Source: Paraburkholderia sp.
GTDB taxonomy: Bacteria > Pseudomonadota > Gammaproteobacteria > Burkholderiales > Burkholderiaceae
Direction of reading: 5' to 3'
Assembly (NCBI RefSeq): GCF_004298475.1
Contig: NZ_SCRP01000032.1
Coordinates: 62,001 to 126,000 of the forward strand
DNA length: 64,000 nucleotides
Shown here: piece by piece, positions 22,669-32,039 of the stretch
How positions within the stretch are numbered: the stretch's first letter is position 1
How the letters are laid out: the number at the start of each line of letters is the position of its first letter
The notes under the pieces: generated by a model
What the model was told of the DNA's origin: nothing
What the model saw: the letters and a program-made list of their open reading frames with translations, nothing else
The model's database searches: none
Translations under genes and position numbers: made by a program

Positions 22669-23499
22669 TCACTTAAGCCACTTGTCCGAGATCGCCTGGT
22701 ATTCGCCGCTCGCCTTGAGCAGATGCAGCCACTGATCGACATATTGCTGGAATACGACGTCGCCGCGCGGCACCATCCACGCCTTTTCGCCGTACTGAAA
22801 CGGCGTGTCCGGATGCACGGAGCACAGGCCCGGATTGAGCTTTTGCTGCAGCAGCGTCTCTGACGCATCGGTGACCATCACGTCCGCCTTGCCAGCGAGA
22901 ATCTGTCTGAAGATCGTCACGTTGTCCGGGTACACGGTGAGATTCGCGTGCGGAAAAAACTGCCGTGCAAAACGTTCGTTCGTGCCACCCGGATTCACGA
23001 TCACGCGCGTCGAAGGCTGATCGATCTGCGCAACCGTCTGAAATCTGCCGACATCGCCGCAACGCACGATCGGCGTCTTGCCGTCCACCTGATACGCGTC
23101 GGTGAAGAACGCGTGCTTCTGGCGTTCGAGCAATGTCGATACGCCGCCCACGGCCACGTCGCATTTCGCGAGGAAGTCGGTCATCAGGTTCGACCACGTC
23201 GTCTTCACGAATTCCGTCTTCACGCCGAGCGATTTCGCGAGCGACCCGGTCATGTCGATATCGATGCCTTCGAACGTGCCGTCGGGGCGGTAGAACGAAT
23301 AGGGCTTGTAGTCGCCGGTCGTGCAGGCGCGCAGCGTGCCGCGCGCGATCACTTCATCGAGCCGCGACGGCGCGGCTGCGTTTTGGGCGAACGCGGGTTC
23401 TGCGAGCGCGAGTTGTGCGAACGAGAGCGCGGCGGCAGTCACGGCGACGGCACGCACGGCGGCGATTGCGATGACGCGACGGATGGCCGCTTTCTTCAT
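22669..23499 (-). CDS. Periplasmic cyclohexadienyl dehydratase-like / solute-binding protein (PheC-like)
   Basis: A 276-residue SBP-fold protein with an N-terminal signal peptide ending near AEPAFAQ. The mature part reads like PheC: TGDYKPYSF, LERQKHAFF, DGKTPIVRC, VNPGGTNERFAR and VMVTDASE, with a C-terminal YVDQWLHLLKASGEY. PheC enzymes convert arogenate or prephenate to phenylalanine or phenylpyruvate in the periplasm, and evolved from amino acid-binding proteins. No transporter genes adjoin it, which favours the enzyme over a transporter subunit. The start at 23499 follows GGGGGAGACACC. The frame runs on upstream but only antisense to hemE. Confidence 0.8.
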   Translation of the reverse strand: MKKAAIRRVIAIAAVRAVAVTAAALSFAQLALAEPAFAQNAAAPSRLDEVIARGTLRACTTGDYKPYSFYRPDGTFEGIDIDMTGSLAKSLGVKTEFVKTTWSNLMTDFLAKCDVAVGGVSTLLERQKHAFFTDAYQVDGKTPIVRCGDVGRFQTVAQIDQPSTRVIVNPGGTNERFARQFFPHANLTVYPDNVTIFRQILAGKADVMVTDASETLLQQKLNPGLCSVHPDTPFQYGEKAWMVPRGDVVFQQYVDQWLHLLKASGEYQAISDKWLK

Positions 23500-23709
23500 G
23501 GTGTCTCCCCCGGACGCCGGATGCTTCGATATACGTATTCTGAAAGGCGGTTGATGATAGCCCGCCTCCGGAAGACAGTTAAGCCGCGATTTATCTGTTT
23601 GTGGAAGCGTCGCTATGCCATTCATGAACGCCGGGGGAGCGGCACGCGCATCCGGTAAAATGCCCCACTGATCCTGAAAACTCTGAAGCGCTTTTCGGCG
23701 CATCCGCTC

Positions 23710-24798
23710 GTGGCCAATACCCTTCTGAACGATACATTTTTGCGCGCGCTGCTGCGTCAGCCCACCGAATACACGCCGATCTGGCTGATGCGCCAGGCGG
23801 GCCGTTATCTGCCGGAATACAACGCCACGCGCACCCGTGCGGGCAGCTTCCTCGGCCTCGCGAAGAACCCGGATTACGCAACCGAAGTGACGCTGCAGCC
23901 GATCGACCGCTATCCGCTCGACGCCGCCATCCTGTTCTCTGACATCCTCACGATTCCCGATGCGATGGGCCTCGGCCTCTCGTTCCAGGTGGGCGAGGGC
24001 CCGAAGTTCGCCCATCCGGTGCGCACCGAAGCCGATGTCGCGAAGCTCGCCGTGCCGGATATCGGCGAGACGCTGGGCTACGTCACCGACGCCGTCCGGG
24101 AAATCCGCCGTGCGCTCACGGACGCGCAGGGCCGTCAGCGCGTGCCGCTGATCGGCTTTTCGGGCAGCCCGTGGACGCTCGCGTGCTACATGGTCGAAGG
24201 CGGCGGCTCGGACGACTTCCGCACGGTGAAGTCGATGCTGTACGCGCGCCCGGATCTGATGGAGCGCATTCTCGACGTCAACGCGAAGACCGTTGCCGCT
24301 TATCTGAACGCGCAGATCGAAGCGGGCGCGCAGGCCGTCATGATTTTCGATACCTGGGGCGGCGTGCTCGCGGACGGCGCTTACCAGCGCTTCTCGCTCC
24401 GTTACATCGAGCAGGTCGTCGCCGGGCTCAAGCGCGAGCACGACGGCCGCCGCGTGCCGGTCATCACGTTCACGAAGGGCGGCGGCCTCTGGCTCGACGA
24501 GATCGCTTCGACGGGCGTGGATGCGGTCGGCCTCGACTGGACGGTGAACATCGGGCGTGCACGCGAGCGCGTGGGCGACCGTGTGGCGTTGCAGGGCAAT
24601 CTGGATCCGAACGTGCTGTTCGCTTCGCCTGCGACGATTCGTGCCGAAGCGCGCGCCGTGCTCGACAATTTCGGCGCGCATCCGGGGCACGTATTCAACC
24701 TGGGCCACGGCATCTCGCAGTTCACGCCGCCTGAAAACGTCACGGAACTGGTCGACGAAGTCCATAGCCATAGCCGGAAGATTCGTGCCGGCGCTTGA
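23710..24798 (+). CDS. hemE: Uroporphyrinogen decarboxylase
   Basis: Haem biosynthesis enzyme that removes four acetate carboxylates from uroporphyrinogen III to give coproporphyrinogen [16 protein letters not shown] near residue 25 and [19 protein letters not shown] are the two family signatures. The 362 residues match the family. Translation appears to start at GTG. It is divergent from the PheC-like gene with a 210-base shared control region. Confidence 0.96.
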   Translation: MANTLLNDTFLRALLRQPTEYTPIWLMRQAGRYLPEYNATRTRAGSFLGLAKNPDYATEVTLQPIDRYPLDAAILFSDILTIPDAMGLGLSFQVGEGPKFAHPVRTEADVAKLAVPDIGETLGYVTDAVREIRRALTDAQGRQRVPLIGFSGSPWTLACYMVEGGGSDDFRTVKSMLYARPDLMERILDVNAKTVAAYLNAQIEAGAQAVMIFDTWGGVLADGAYQRFSLRYIEQVVAGLKREHDGRRVPVITFTKGGGLWLDEIASTGVDAVGLDWTVNIGRARERVGDRVALQGNLDPNVLFASPATIRAEARAVLDNFGAHPGHVFNLGHGISQFTPPENVTELVDEVHSHSRKIRAGA

Positions 24799-25244
24799 GG
24801 ACAGATGCGACGTCAGGCTTGACGGCAGTTTTGTTGCAGTGCGCCAGCCTGGATTCACCGGGGCCTGCGGAGCGGGTGCGCCGGAGCATCCTTCCACAGG
24901 CCCTTCCGGTAATGTCAAGACTTGACTTATTCACACTTTCCTCGTTGCGCCGCGCAAGAGGGAAAGATTGCCGCAGCAGCACATCGTGGTTCGCGAACGA
25001 TGAATCGGACCCTTGACAGACAAGGCTTTCGGCGCTCCGTGGCGTTTTGTGCGCCGTCCCACAGGATGCCCGCGCAACGGTGCTCGAAGCTGCCCGGCAG
25101 GAAGTTCTTAACAAAGTTATCCACAGGCACGAGGCGAGAGCCACGTTTGTTCTGCGGAATCCAAAACTTAGCGCGGAATATAAAGTTTTACTTTAAGTCC
25201 GGCGAAGCGTGGGCTGGCGCACAGACACAAACCAGGAGTAACCC
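24799..25244 (+). other. hemE-priA intergenic region with DnaA-box-like sites
   Basis: This 446-base gap has no gene. It contains one perfect DnaA box, TTATCCACA (25117-25125), and a TTATTCACA variant near 24924. Two further CCACAGG matches lie near 24896 and 25060. A/T-rich sequence (about 25160-25200) precedes priA. Confidence 0.5.
25117..25125. promoter_or_regulatory. DnaA box upstream of priA
   Basis: TTATCCACA is an exact consensus DnaA box, 120 bases before priA, which encodes a replication-restart helicase. A single strong box suggests DnaA-dependent regulation rather than an origin. Confidence 0.5.
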
Positions 25245-27521
25245 TTGACTGCCGGGTTCGTGCGCGTGGCGCTCGATCATCCGCTATCTGCGCTTTACGA
25301 CTACCGCTACCCGGCCAGCGCGCCTGCTCCGACGCCCGGCATGCTCGTGCGCGTGCCGTTTGGCCGGCGTGATGTCGTCGGTCTCGTTCGCGAAGTGAGC
25401 ACTAACAGCGACGTTGCGGCCGACAAACTCCGCGATGTGAGCGCCGTGTGCGCGGCGTGCCCGCCGCTCAGTCAGCAGTGGCTTTCGCTCGCCGCCTTTG
25501 CCGCCGCGTACTATCAGCGCGGCCTGGGCGAAGTGGCGCTGCCCGCACTGCCGCAGGCGCTGCGGGACCCGTCGCGCTGGGAGCGCCTGCTCGCGCCCGA
25601 GGAGCGTTACCGCCTGCTGCCGGCCGGGCGTGCGGCGTTGCCCGAGGCCCTGCCAGCCCGCGCGCAGGCGCTGCGCCGACTCGCCCAGGCGCTCGCAGAA
25701 ACGGGCGCGCTCGATCTCGCCGATGCCAAAGCGCTTCACCCGAAGGCGGTTCCCACGCTCGAAAACTGGCGCGAGGCGGGCTGGGTCGAATACGAGCGCG
25801 TCGAGTTCGGCTCGGCGCCCGGCGCAGCAACGTCCAACGACGAGTCCAACAACGCGTCCAACAACGTCGATGTCGCTCAGGTTCCGACCCTGAGCGACGA
25901 GCAGACCGCCGCCGTCGAATCGATCGTCGCCGCGCGCGGCTTCGCGCCTTTTCTGCTGCACGGCGTGACGGGCAGCGGCAAGACCGAGGTTTATCTGCGC
26001 GCGCTGGCCGCGCTGCTCGAACGCGAGCCCGATGCCCAGGCGCTCGTCCTCGTCCCCGAAATCAATCTGACGCCGCAGTTCGAGGCGGCGTTTCGCACGC
26101 GCTTCGCGGCCACGCTCGCCGACGATGCGATCGTCACGCTCCACAGCGGTCTTGCCGAAGGCGAGCGCGCGCGCAACTGGCTCGCGGCCCACGTGGGCCG
26201 CGCGCGCATCGTGCTCGGCACACGGCTGGCCGTCCTCGCTTCGCTGCCGCGTCTCGCGATGCTCGTGGTCGACGAGGAGCACGATCCCGCCTACAAGCAG
26301 CAAGAAGGGCTGCGCTATTCGGCGCGCGATCTTGCCGTGTGGCGGGCGAAGCAGCTCGACGTGCCGGTCGTGCTCGGGTCGGCGACGCCGTCGCTCGAAA
26401 GCTGGTGGCAGGCCGAACAGGGCCGCTACACGCGCCTCACGCTCTCGCGGCGCGCGGTGGCCGACGCCGTGCTGCCCGCCATCCGGCTGATCGATCTCGA
26501 AGACGAACGCCGACGCGGCCGTGCGTCGTTCGAGGGATTGTCGGGGCCGCTGGTCGCGGCCATGAAGGCGCGCCTCGAGCGCGGCGAGCAAAGTCTCGTG
26601 TTCCTGAACCGGCGCGGTTACGCGCCGGTGCTTTCGTGCGATGCCTGCGGCTGGGTCGCGGGCTGTCCCCGCTGCAGCGCCTACGTCGTGCTGCACAAGC
26701 CGGAGCGGGCGCTGCGCTGCCACCACTGCGGCTGGGAATCGCGCATCCCGCGCTCATGTCCCGATTGCGGCAACGTTGATATCGCGCCGATGGGGCGCGG
26801 CACGCAGCGCATCGAGGAGGCGCTCACGAGTGCGGTGCCGGGCGCGCGCGTGTTGCGCATCGACGCCGACAGCACGCGCCGCAAGGGCAGCGCACAGGCG
26901 CTCTTTTCGGATGTTCACGCGGGCGACGTCGATATCCTGGTCGGCACGCAGATGATCGCGAAGGGCCACGATTTCCAGCGCGTGTCGCTCGTGGGCGTGC
27001 TCAACGCCGATAACGCGCTCTTTTCGCACGATTTCCGTGCGAGCGAGCGGCTCTTCGCGCAACTGATGCAGGTGAGCGGGCGCGCGGGCCGCAGCGGTCT
27101 GCCGGGCGAAGTGATGGTGCAGACGCGCTATCCGCGGCACGCGCTCTATCACGCGCTCGCGCGGCACGACTACGTCGGATTCGCGAATGCGCAGCTCTCG
27201 GAGCGTCGCGACGCGCATCTGCCGCCGTTCGTCTATCAGGCGCTGCTGCGCGCCGAAGGCCGCACGCTGGAGGCTGCGCTCGCGTTTCTCGGCGAGGCCG
27301 CGCAGGCGCTCGCCGCGATCCCGGCGGCGGAGCGGGTGAGCGTCTACGACGCCGTGCCGCTCACGATCGTGAAAGTGATGAACGTCCATCGTGCGCAACT
27401 GCTCGTGGAGAGCCAGTCGCGTGCCGCGCTACAGGCGACGTTGCGCGCGTGGCAGCCGATGCTGCGCACCTTGCGTGGCGTGCTGCGCTGGAACCTCGAA
27501 GTCGATCCGCTCGATATCTAG
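25245..27521 (+). CDS. priA: Primosomal helicase PriA (replication restart)
   Basis: 3'-to-5' superfamily 2 helicase that reloads the replisome at stalled forks. Walker A HGVTGSGKTEVYL and the DEEH box VVDEEHDPAYKQQ are followed by a zinc region with four Cys pairs: CDAC, CPRC, CHHC and CPDC. The C-terminal helicase motifs VGTQMIAKGHDF and QVSGRAGRSG are intact. The 758 residues are slightly longer than Escherichia coli PriA. Translation starts at TTG 25245 with AGGAG eight bases ahead. Confidence 0.96.
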   Translation: MTAGFVRVALDHPLSALYDYRYPASAPAPTPGMLVRVPFGRRDVVGLVREVSTNSDVAADKLRDVSAVCAACPPLSQQWLSLAAFAAAYYQRGLGEVALPALPQALRDPSRWERLLAPEERYRLLPAGRAALPEALPARAQALRRLAQALAETGALDLADAKALHPKAVPTLENWREAGWVEYERVEFGSAPGAATSNDESNNASNNVDVAQVPTLSDEQTAAVESIVAARGFAPFLLHGVTGSGKTEVYLRALAALLEREPDAQALVLVPEINLTPQFEAAFRTRFAATLADDAIVTLHSGLAEGERARNWLAAHVGRARIVLGTRLAVLASLPRLAMLVVDEEHDPAYKQQEGLRYSARDLAVWRAKQLDVPVVLGSATPSLESWWQAEQGRYTRLTLSRRAVADAVLPAIRLIDLEDERRRGRASFEGLSGPLVAAMKARLERGEQSLVFLNRRGYAPVLSCDACGWVAGCPRCSAYVVLHKPERALRCHHCGWESRIPRSCPDCGNVDIAPMGRGTQRIEEALTSAVPGARVLRIDADSTRRKGSAQALFSDVHAGDVDILVGTQMIAKGHDFQRVSLVGVLNADNALFSHDFRASERLFAQLMQVSGRAGRSGLPGEVMVQTRYPRHALYHALARHDYVGFANAQLSERRDAHLPPFVYQALLRAEGRTLEAALAFLGEAAQALAAIPAAERVSVYDAVPLTIVKVMNVHRAQLLVESQSRAALQATLRAWQPMLRTLRGVLRWNLEVDPLDI

Positions 27522-27562
27522 GCAAGCGCGCAACGGCGGCTCATGCGCCGCTCATTGGTTCC

Positions 27563-27694
27563 TCACTCGCCCCTCACTTGAATGCGCCGGGTTGCCTTGT
27601 GCCGCGCGACGGGCGCCGACGCGCCGCGGATGAACAGCAACGCGCATAGCGCGCACATGCTCCAGATTCCGATCGTCACCATGACCTTCTCCAT
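27563..27694 (-). CDS. Possible small membrane protein (43 aa)
   Basis: The product has one hydrophobic segment (VMVTIGIWSMCALCALLFI) followed by an Arg/Lys-rich tail. The ATG has GGTGGAG seven bases upstream. I know no family for it. Its reality rests on the ribosome-binding site and membrane-helix pattern, so it should be treated as tentative. It lies in the priA-putA gap, convergent with priA and divergent from putA. Confidence 0.4.
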   Translation of the reverse strand: MEKVMVTIGIWSMCALCALLFIRGASAPVARHKATRRIQVRGE

Positions 27695-27812
27695 CGTCTC
27701 CACCGTGCCCTTTTTTCTGGGTGCTTGTTGTCCCGTGTCACCGTTATAACGGCGCAAGACCGGATTCGCTGAGGGTTATCAAAATAAGTTGTGCCCAGGG
27801 AAAATACCGAGC

Positions 27813-27824
27813 GCAACCGGTTGC
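27813..27824. promoter_or_regulatory. Palindrome GCAACCGGTTGC, possible distal PutA site
   Basis: A perfect 12-bp palindrome containing the GTTGC core in both orientations, about 170 bases before putA. It resembles the better matches at 27878 and 27899 and could be an auxiliary operator. Confidence 0.35.
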
Positions 27825-27875
27825 CCGGCGGGCGGGGCGTTCGCCGCAAACTCCCGAGGTATAAGGGTTTTCAGG

Positions 27876-27906
27876 GGTGCAACCTTAGTCATAGAGTGGT
27901 TGCACC
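27876..27906. promoter_or_regulatory. Inverted GTTGCA sites upstream of putA, candidate PutA operator
   Basis: GGTGCAACC (27876-27884) and GGTTGCACC (27898-27906) form a 9-bp inverted repeat with a 13-base spacer. Each arm contains GTTGCA, the core bound by the ribbon-helix-helix domain of Escherichia coli PutA. A TATATT box starts at 27910, so bound PutA would cover the promoter. This suggests autorepression relieved by proline. Confidence 0.6.
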
Positions 27907-27982
27907 TTTTATATTGGAGGCGTACGATTCGCCAACTTTTTAGTCTTTCGCCGGCGCGGTTTGCCCGGCAAACGAAGGAAAC

Positions 27983-30900
27983 ATGGCTAGCACCACTCTT
28001 GGCGTCAAAGTCGACGACGTTCTCCGCTCACGGCTGAAAGATGCCGCCACGCGCCTCGAGCGCACACCGCACTGGCTCATCAAGCAGGCGATCTTCGCTT
28101 ACCTCGAAAGAATCGAGCACGGCCAGTTGCCCGCCGAACTCGCGGGACACGCAGGTGTGGCCGATGTGTCCGACGGCGCCGGTTCCGATGCCGATGACGA
28201 AGGCGTCTCGCACCCGTTCCTCGAATTCGCGCAGAACGTGCAGCCGCAGTCGGTGCTGCGCGCGGCGATCACGGCGGCGTACCGCCGTCCCGAGCCGGAG
28301 TGCGTGCCGTTCCTGATCGGCGAAGCGCGCCTGCCCGCGAACCTCACGGGCGACGTGTCGAAGCTCGCCACGCGCCTCGTCGAGACGCTGCGCGCCAAGC
28401 GCACCGGCGGCGGCGTCGAGGGCCTGATTCACGAGTTCGCGCTGTCGAGCCAGGAAGGCGTGGCGCTGATGTGCCTTGCCGAAGCGCTGCTGCGCATTCC
28501 CGACCGCGCCACGCGCGACGCGCTGATTCGCGACAAGATCAGCAAGGGCGACTGGAAATCCCACGTCGGCCATGCGCCGTCCCTGTTCGTGAACGCGGCG
28601 ACGTGGGGCCTCATGATCACCGGCAAGCTCGTCACGACGAACAGCGAGGCGGGGCTTTCGTCGGCGCTCACGCGTTTGATCGGCAAGGGCGGCGAGCCGC
28701 TGATCCGCAAGGGCGTCGACATGTCGATGCGCCTCATGGGCGAGCAGTTCGTCACGGGCGAGAACATCTCCGACGCGCTCGCGAACAGCCGCAAGTTCGA
28801 AGCGCGCGGCTTCCGCTACTCGTACGACATGCTCGGCGAAGCGGCGACGACCGAAGCCGACGCCCTGCGCTACTACGCCTCGTACGAGCAGGCGATTCAC
28901 GCGATCGGCAAGGCTGCTGGCGGCCGCGGCATCTACGAAGGCCCGGGCATCTCGATCAAGCTGTCGGCGCTGCATGCGCGCTATTCGCGCGCGCAACAGG
29001 AACGCACGATGGGCGAGCTGCTGCCGCGCGTGCGTGCGCTCGCCGTGCTGGCGCGCCGCTACGACATCGGCCTGAACATCGACGCCGAAGAAGCCGACCG
29101 GCTCGAAATCTCGCTCGATCTGCTCGAAGCGCTGTGCTTCGATCCGGAACTGCAGGGCTGGAACGGCATCGGCTTCGTGGTGCAGGCGTACCAGAAGCGC
29201 TGCCCGTTCGTGATCGACTACATCGTCGATCTCGCCCGCCGCAGCCGTCACCGCATCATGGTGCGCCTCGTGAAGGGCGCGTACTGGGACAGCGAAATCA
29301 AGCGCGCCCAGATCGACGGCCTCGAAGGCTATCCGGTGTACACGCGCAAGGTCTACACCGACGTCTCGTATCTCGCGTGCGCGAAGAAGCTGCTCGGCGC
29401 GCCCGATGCCGTGTATCCGCAGTTCGCGACGCACAACGCCTACACGCTCGCGGCGATCTATCACCTCGCGGGCCAGAACTACTATCCCGGCCAGTACGAG
29501 TTCCAGTGCCTGCACGGCATGGGCGAGCCGCTGTACGAAGAAGTCACGGGGCCGCTCTCGGCGGGCAAGCTCAACCGTCCGTGCCGCGTCTACGCGCCGG
29601 TCGGCACGCATGAAACGCTGCTCGCGTACCTCGTGCGCCGTCTGCTTGAAAACGGCGCGAACACGTCGTTCGTGAACCGCATCGCCGACGAAACGGTGCC
29701 GGTCGCCGAACTCGTCACGAACCCCGTCGACGATGCCTCGAAGGTCGTACCCGCCGGTGCGCCGCACACGAAGATCCCGCTGCCGCGCGATCTCTACGGC
29801 AACGAGCGCCTCAACTCGATGGGCCTCGATCTGTCGAACGAGCATCGTCTCGCATCGCTCTCGTCGGCGTTGCTCGCGAGCGCGCACCATCCGTGGCGCG
29901 CCGCGCCGATGCTGGAGGGCGGCGAGCTGGCGAGCGCCTCGGGCGTGGCACGCGACGTGCGCAATCCGGCCGATCACCGCGACCTCGTCGGCACCGTTGT
30001 GGAGGCAACGTCCGAAGACGTGAGCGCCGCGCTCGCACATGCCGTGGCCGCTGCGCCGATCTGGCAGGCGACGCCCATCGAAGCGCGCGCCGACTGTCTC
30101 GCGCGCGCCGCCGACCTGCTCGAAGCGCAGATGCACACGCTGATGGGCCTGATCGTGCGCGAAGCGGGCAAGTCGCTGCCGAACGCCATTGCCGAAATCC
30201 GCGAAGCAACCGACTTCCTGCGCTACTACTCGACGCAGATCCGCCAGGAATTCTCGAACGATACCCATCGTCCGCTCGGCCCGGTCGTGTGTATCAGCCC
30301 GTGGAACTTCCCGCTCGCGATCTTCATGGGCCAGGTGGCCGCCGCGCTCGCAGCCGGTAACACGGTACTCGCGAAGCCCGCCGAACAGACGCCGCTGATC
30401 GCAGCCCAGGCTGTGCGCATCCTGCGCGAAGCGGGCGTTCCGGCCGGCGCCGTGCAACTGCTGCCGGGCGATGGCGAAACCGTGGGCGCGGCGCTCGTCG
30501 CCGATGCGCGCACGCGCGCCGTGATGTTCACCGGCTCGACCGAAGTCGCGCGCCTCATCAACAAGACGCTTTCGGAGCGCCTCGATTCCGAAGGCCGTCC
30601 GATTCCGCTGATCGCCGAAACCGGCGGCCAGAACGCGATGATCGTCGATTCGTCGGCGCTCGCGGAACAGGTTGTCGCTGACGTGCTGCAATCGGCGTTT
30701 GACTCGGCAGGCCAGCGCTGCTCGGCGCTGCGCGTGCTCTGCCTGCAGGACGACGTGGCGGAGCGCACGCTCGAAATGCTCTCGGGCGCCATGAAGGAAC
30801 TGGCGATCGGCAATCCTGATCGCCTCTCGACCGATGTCGGCCCCGTCATCGACGCCGACGCGAAGCGCGGCATCGACACGCACGTCGCCGCGCTGCGCGA

Positions 30901-31945
30901 GAAGGGCCGCAACGTCACGCAACTGCCGATGCCGGAAGGCTGCGCCGCAGGCACGTTCGTGCCGCCGACGCTCATCGAACTCGACAGCATCGACGAACTG
31001 AAGCGCGAAGTGTTCGGCCCGGTGCTGCACGTGATCCGCTATCGCCGAAGCCAGCTCGACAAGTTGCTCGAACAGATCCGCGCGACCGGTTACGGCCTCA
31101 CGCTCGGCATCCATACGCGTATCGACGAAACCATTGCGCACGTGGTCAGCAACGCGCATGTGGGCAACATCTACGTGAACCGCAACGTGATCGGCGCGGT
31201 GGTCGGCGTGCAGCCGTTCGGCGGCGAAGGGCTGTCGGGCACAGGCCCGAAGGCGGGTGGCGCACTGTATCTGTCGCGTCTGCTCGCGAAGCGTCCGGCC
31301 GGACTGCCGGCGTCGCTGGCGCAGGCGCTCGTGGTCGATGTGCCGCAGAGCGAAAATGGCGAGCCGGTCCACTCGTCGCACGCCGCACTCACGTCGCTGC
31401 GCGACTGGCTGATCGCCGAACGCGAACCGGCGCTGGCCGCACGCTGTGACGGCTACCTCGAATATGTGCTGGCGGGCGCAACCGCCGTGCTGCCGGGGCC
31501 GACGGGCGAGCGCAATACCTACACGCTTTCGGCGCGCGGCACGGTGCTGTGCGTGCCGTCGACGGCGACCGGCGCGCGTGCGCAATTTGCCGCTGCCCTC
31601 GCGACGGGCAACCGCGCGCTCTTCTCGGGCGCGGCGGGCGAAGCGCTCGTGAGCGCACTGCCGGCGCAGTTGAAGGCGCAGGCCGCCGTGCACAAGGGCA
31701 AGGATGGAGGCAGTGATGCGAAGTACGACGCAGTGCTCTTCGAAGGCGACAGCGACGAGCTGCTCGCGCTCGTGAAGGAAGTGGCAAAGCGTGCAGGGCC
31801 GATCGTGTCGGTGCAGGGCGTTGCAGCCCACGCACTTGCGAACGGCGACGAAGATTACGCCCTGGAACGTCTCCTGACCGAGCGTTCTGTGAGCGTGAAC
31901 ACAGCCGCGGCGGGCGGCAATGCGAATTTGATGACGATCGGTTAA
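27983..31945 (+). CDS. putA: Trifunctional proline utilisation protein PutA
   Basis: Oxidises proline to glutamate and represses its own gene. The order is an N-terminal ribbon-helix-helix (TTLGVKVDDVLRSRLKDAA, about residues 4-45), a proline dehydrogenase barrel with GPGISIKLSALHARYSRAQ and RLVKGAYWDSEIKRAQ, then a glutamate-semialdehyde dehydrogenase. The dehydrogenase has FTGSTEVA, AETGGQNAMIVDSSAL and the catalytic cysteine in SAGQRCSALR. At 1320 residues it equals Escherichia coli PutA, including the C-terminal tail domain. GAAGGA precedes ATG 27983. Confidence 0.97.
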   Translation: MASTTLGVKVDDVLRSRLKDAATRLERTPHWLIKQAIFAYLERIEHGQLPAELAGHAGVADVSDGAGSDADDEGVSHPFLEFAQNVQPQSVLRAAITAAYRRPEPECVPFLIGEARLPANLTGDVSKLATRLVETLRAKRTGGGVEGLIHEFALSSQEGVALMCLAEALLRIPDRATRDALIRDKISKGDWKSHVGHAPSLFVNAATWGLMITGKLVTTNSEAGLSSALTRLIGKGGEPLIRKGVDMSMRLMGEQFVTGENISDALANSRKFEARGFRYSYDMLGEAATTEADALRYYASYEQAIHAIGKAAGGRGIYEGPGISIKLSALHARYSRAQQERTMGELLPRVRALAVLARRYDIGLNIDAEEADRLEISLDLLEALCFDPELQGWNGIGFVVQAYQKRCPFVIDYIVDLARRSRHRIMVRLVKGAYWDSEIKRAQIDGLEGYPVYTRKVYTDVSYLACAKKLLGAPDAVYPQFATHNAYTLAAIYHLAGQNYYPGQYEFQCLHGMGEPLYEEVTGPLSAGKLNRPCRVYAPVGTHETLLAYLVRRLLENGANTSFVNRIADETVPVAELVTNPVDDASKVVPAGAPHTKIPLPRDLYGNERLNSMGLDLSNEHRLASLSSALLASAHHPWRAAPMLEGGELASASGVARDVRNPADHRDLVGTVVEATSEDVSAALAHAVAAAPIWQATPIEARADCLARAADLLEAQMHTLMGLIVREAGKSLPNAIAEIREATDFLRYYSTQIRQEFSNDTHRPLGPVVCISPWNFPLAIFMGQVAAALAAGNTVLAKPAEQTPLIAAQAVRILREAGVPAGAVQLLPGDGETVGAALVADARTRAVMFTGSTEVARLINKTLSERLDSEGRPIPLIAETGGQNAMIVDSSALAEQVVADVLQSAFDSAGQRCSALRVLCLQDDVAERTLEMLSGAMKELAIGNPDRLSTDVGPVIDADAKRGIDTHVAALREKGRNVTQLPMPEGCAAGTFVPPTLIELDSIDELKREVFGPVLHVIRYRRSQLDKLLEQIRATGYGLTLGIHTRIDETIAHVVSNAHVGNIYVNRNVIGAVVGVQPFGGEGLSGTGPKAGGALYLSRLLAKRPAGLPASLAQALVVDVPQSENGEPVHSSHAALTSLRDWLIAEREPALAARCDGYLEYVLAGATAVLPGPTGERNTYTLSARGTVLCVPSTATGARAQFAAALATGNRALFSGAAGEALVSALPAQLKAQAAVHKGKDGGSDAKYDAVLFEGDSDELLALVKEVAKRAGPIVSVQGVAAHALANGDEDYALERLLTERSVSVNTAAAGGNANLMTIG

Positions 31946-32039
31946 GCAGCCGCCATACTGTCGGTCGTCTCAATGACAAGGAAGCGGCACGGCGTTCGCT
32001 GAAGCCGCTCCGTTCCATACCTGGTAGCAAGGAGAAGAT

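Noticed and set aside
23500..24918. Upstream extension of the PheC-like frame to 749 codons
   Set aside because: The extension is antisense to hemE; a signal peptide and ribosome-binding site define the start at 23499.
28028..31831. 1267-codon open frame antisense to putA
   Set aside because: Composition is Arg/Ala/His-rich with no domains; it is a shadow of the GC-rich putA codons.
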